From Streptomyces sp. NBC_01803 (lineage in GTDB: Bacteria > Actinomycetota > Actinomycetes > Streptomycetales > Streptomycetaceae), in contig NZ_CP109073.1 in assembly GCF_035917415.1 (NCBI RefSeq), forward strand, positions 4,386,501 through 4,450,500: a DNA stretch of 64,000 bases, in the 5' to 3' direction. A program made the position numbers and the translations under genes. Every line of letters begins with the position of its first letter. The stretch's first letter is position 1. Below the pieces are notes generated by a model. The model searched no databases. It was not told the origin of the DNA and saw nothing but the letters and a program-made list of their open reading frames with translations. Of the stretch, positions 63,601 through 64,000 are shown piece after piece.

Positions 63601-64000
63601 GCCTCATCCAAGGCGTCCACGATCAGCAGCAGCGGTTCGGTGCGTTCGCTCAGCGCCGCCAGTACCGAGTCCACGTCGCCTTCCGGCAGGTTCAGGGCGG
63701 TGGCGAGGTCGGCGGTCAGGCGCTCCAGATTGGTGCGGCGGGCGTGCAAGGGCACAACGGGCAGGCCCGGTGGGGGGAGGGCGGAGGCCGGGGTGGAGTC
63801 GCGGGCCGGGTGATCGGGATCGGCGAGCATCAACAGGCGTCCGACGAAGGCGGACTTGCCCGAGCCCGGGTCGCCGGTGATCACACGGGCCTTGCGGTCA
63901 TGTCGTTCGGCCTTCAGCCACGTCGCCAGCTTGGTCAGCGCGGTGGTGCGGCCCGTGAAGTAGTCGCCCCGCTGCCCGAGATGGTCCAGTCCCCGGGCAC
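60669..64000 (-). CDS. STAND ATPase (NACHT-type) with WD40 repeats (partial, runs off right edge)
   Basis: At least 1,110 aa on the minus strand; the start lies beyond 64000. The NACHT/STAND ATPase has Walker A VITGDPGSGKSAFVGRLL near 63890, Walker B LLLIVDALDEAG near 63620 and sensor motif LRLVVGTRRPLIP near 63500. A helical linker follows (VYRLFHETMAEHLRVRDRDT). Then come 13 WD40 repeats of 44 residues at about 60780-62510 and a degenerate last blade, which fit two seven-bladed propellers. The repeats are nearly identical to each other (consensus LTGHTDAVTSVACTT, then HAITTSDDHTVRVWDL). The sequence before 63890 continues as a helical region (FTGRTTALTKLATWLKAERH), so an effector or sensor domain probably lies outside the window. 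Confidence 0.88.
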   Translation of the reverse strand, partial: ARGLDHLGQRGDYFTGRTTALTKLATWLKAERHDRKARVITGDPGSGKSAFVGRLLMLADPDHPARDSTPASALPPPGLPVVPLHARRTNLERLTADLATALNLPEGDVDSVLAALSERTEPLLLIVDALDEAGTAGDSREGARIARELLQPLTSLPALRLVVGTRRPLIPALGHAVTVLDMDDAQHVTHEDVTAFARAVLLDAADPDSVSPYRDRPEQAETVARGIATRAGTCYLVARMTARALVHGQTLIDTTIPGWEKALPSDAAQAFAAYLARFGPDQPKVERLLRPLAYAQGAGLPWSAVWARVASAISGVPCPEDDIRWLHEHAGAYVVETPTPDGSVYRLFHETMAEHLRVRDRDTDTHRAITEALVSLVPDNPRDWTTAHPYIRDHLATHAAAGSLDPLLNDADYLTHANPAHLAPALNTATSTEARLRSAIYRTSAHAFPRSTPRQRADILAIDATRYGHRDLAEDLTRDRHWRPRWATGSLVHPALRNTLTGHTNWVNAVACVTINGVPHAVTTSHDITIRVWNLEDGTQHAALTGHTNAVTAVACTTLKGRPHAITGSHDYTARVWNLEDSTQRATLTGHTNAVTSVACTVIGDQPHAVTTSNDKTVRLWHLEDGTQRAVLNGHTDWVNAVACTTINGVPHAVTTSHDHTVRVWNLGEGVRRAVLTGHTDAVTAVACAAIDGIPHAVTTGHDHTVRVWDLKAGTQRAVLTGHTDAVTSVACTTIDGVPHAITTSNDHTVRVWDLKDGTQRAVLTGHTSWVNAVACTTIRDHPHAITTSDDHTARVWNLEDGTQHAVLTGHTNWVNAVACTTIRDHPHAITTSDDHTARVWDLKAGTQHAVLTGHTDAVTSVACTTIDGIPHAVTTSNDHTVRVWNLKDGTQRAVLTGHTNWVNAVACTTIDGVPHAITTSDDHTARVWNLEEEALRTILSGHDDAVTSVVGTTLDGRPHAITTSNDQTVRVWNLEDGTEHTTLRGHNDWVNAVAHTTVNGRPHAITTSNDHTVRVWNLEDGTEHTTLRGHNDWVNAVAHTTVNGRPHAITTSDDHTTRVWDLAVHQLVDTITLPLPGHAVATCGPYIVIGMYNEVVVLVCVEEARPDR
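60789..62510 (-). repeat. 132-bp tandem repeat array encoding WD40 blades
   Basis: Thirteen 132-bp units in one reading frame. Some neighbours are almost identical at DNA level; the stretch with GACGGTGGTGTGGGCGACGG occurs twice at 60870-60890 and about 61000-61020. Identity between units is highest in the middle and 3' units, pointing to recent gene conversion or unequal exchange. Confidence 0.85.

Overview
This is a very GC-rich window from a streptomycete-type actinobacterium (Streptomyces or a close relative). GTG and TTG starts, ATGA/GTGA overlaps, third-position G/C and gene content all point there. Most of it is conserved core chromosome: rpsT/lepA, hemW, hrcA-dnaJ-rsmE, PhoH-ybeY-CNNM-era, leuA, recO-uppS, zur-znuBCA, glyS, dusB and ppdK. 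I found no rRNA, tRNA, CRISPR array or complete insertion sequence.

Layout. 0-6.3 kb: rpsT and lepA diverge, followed by an acyl-CoA synthetase and hemW. 6.3-6.9 kb: two opposed fragments of a SpoIIE/PP2C-type phosphatase. 7-11.7 kb: DUF3097, an MBL-fold protein and the heat-shock operon hrcA-dnaJ-rsmE behind a CIRCE operator. 12-18.7 kb: a GTPase-associated-protein-1-like protein, an HTTM membrane protein, HIT and RNase Z genes, and a divergent GH4/PfkB pair. 19-24.4 kb: the ribosome-maturation cluster PhoH-YbeY-CNNM/CBS, a secreted protein, a cytidine-deaminase-like protein without its active site, and Era. 24.4-30.6 kb: a DUF4291 relic, a secreted subtilisin, a TetR/FMO deletion scar, an HSL-type hydrolase, a methyltransferase and an ABC exporter. 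30.9-35.1 kb: TerB-like protein, leuA with a Leu-rich leader peptide and attenuator, a lipoprotein and a PP2C relic. 35.3-43.2 kb: recO, uppS, the Zur/Znu zinc regulon with two Zur boxes, glyS and dusB. 43.5-51.1 kb: a two-gene glycoside hydrolase operon diverging from a ROK regulator, then ppdK.

51.2-56.0 kb is an integrated, internally deleted element. It is bounded by a 32-bp direct repeat made from the ppdK terminator, which is also the 3' end of the convergent DUF2617 gene. It keeps an XRE-TPR regulator, a small HTH protein, a GTGA-coupled operon of small proteins, an unknown 264-aa protein and only the C-terminal ends of a primase and a tyrosine integrase. 56-64 kb has DUF2617, a secreted lipase, an SDR, a TetR/deazaflavin-oxidoreductase scar, DUF1330, an MFS fragment and, running off the right edge, a NACHT-type STAND ATPase with 13 nearly identical WD40 repeats.

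Two themes stand out. First, gene decay: at three separate places a minus-strand gene and a plus-strand gene sit back to back, each lacking its 5' end, as if a deletion removed the divergent promoter region and both N-termini. Second, candidate conflict or signalling modules: the STAND-WD40 protein with recently homogenised repeats, the GAP1-like protein, and the element that uses a bidirectional terminator as its attachment site.
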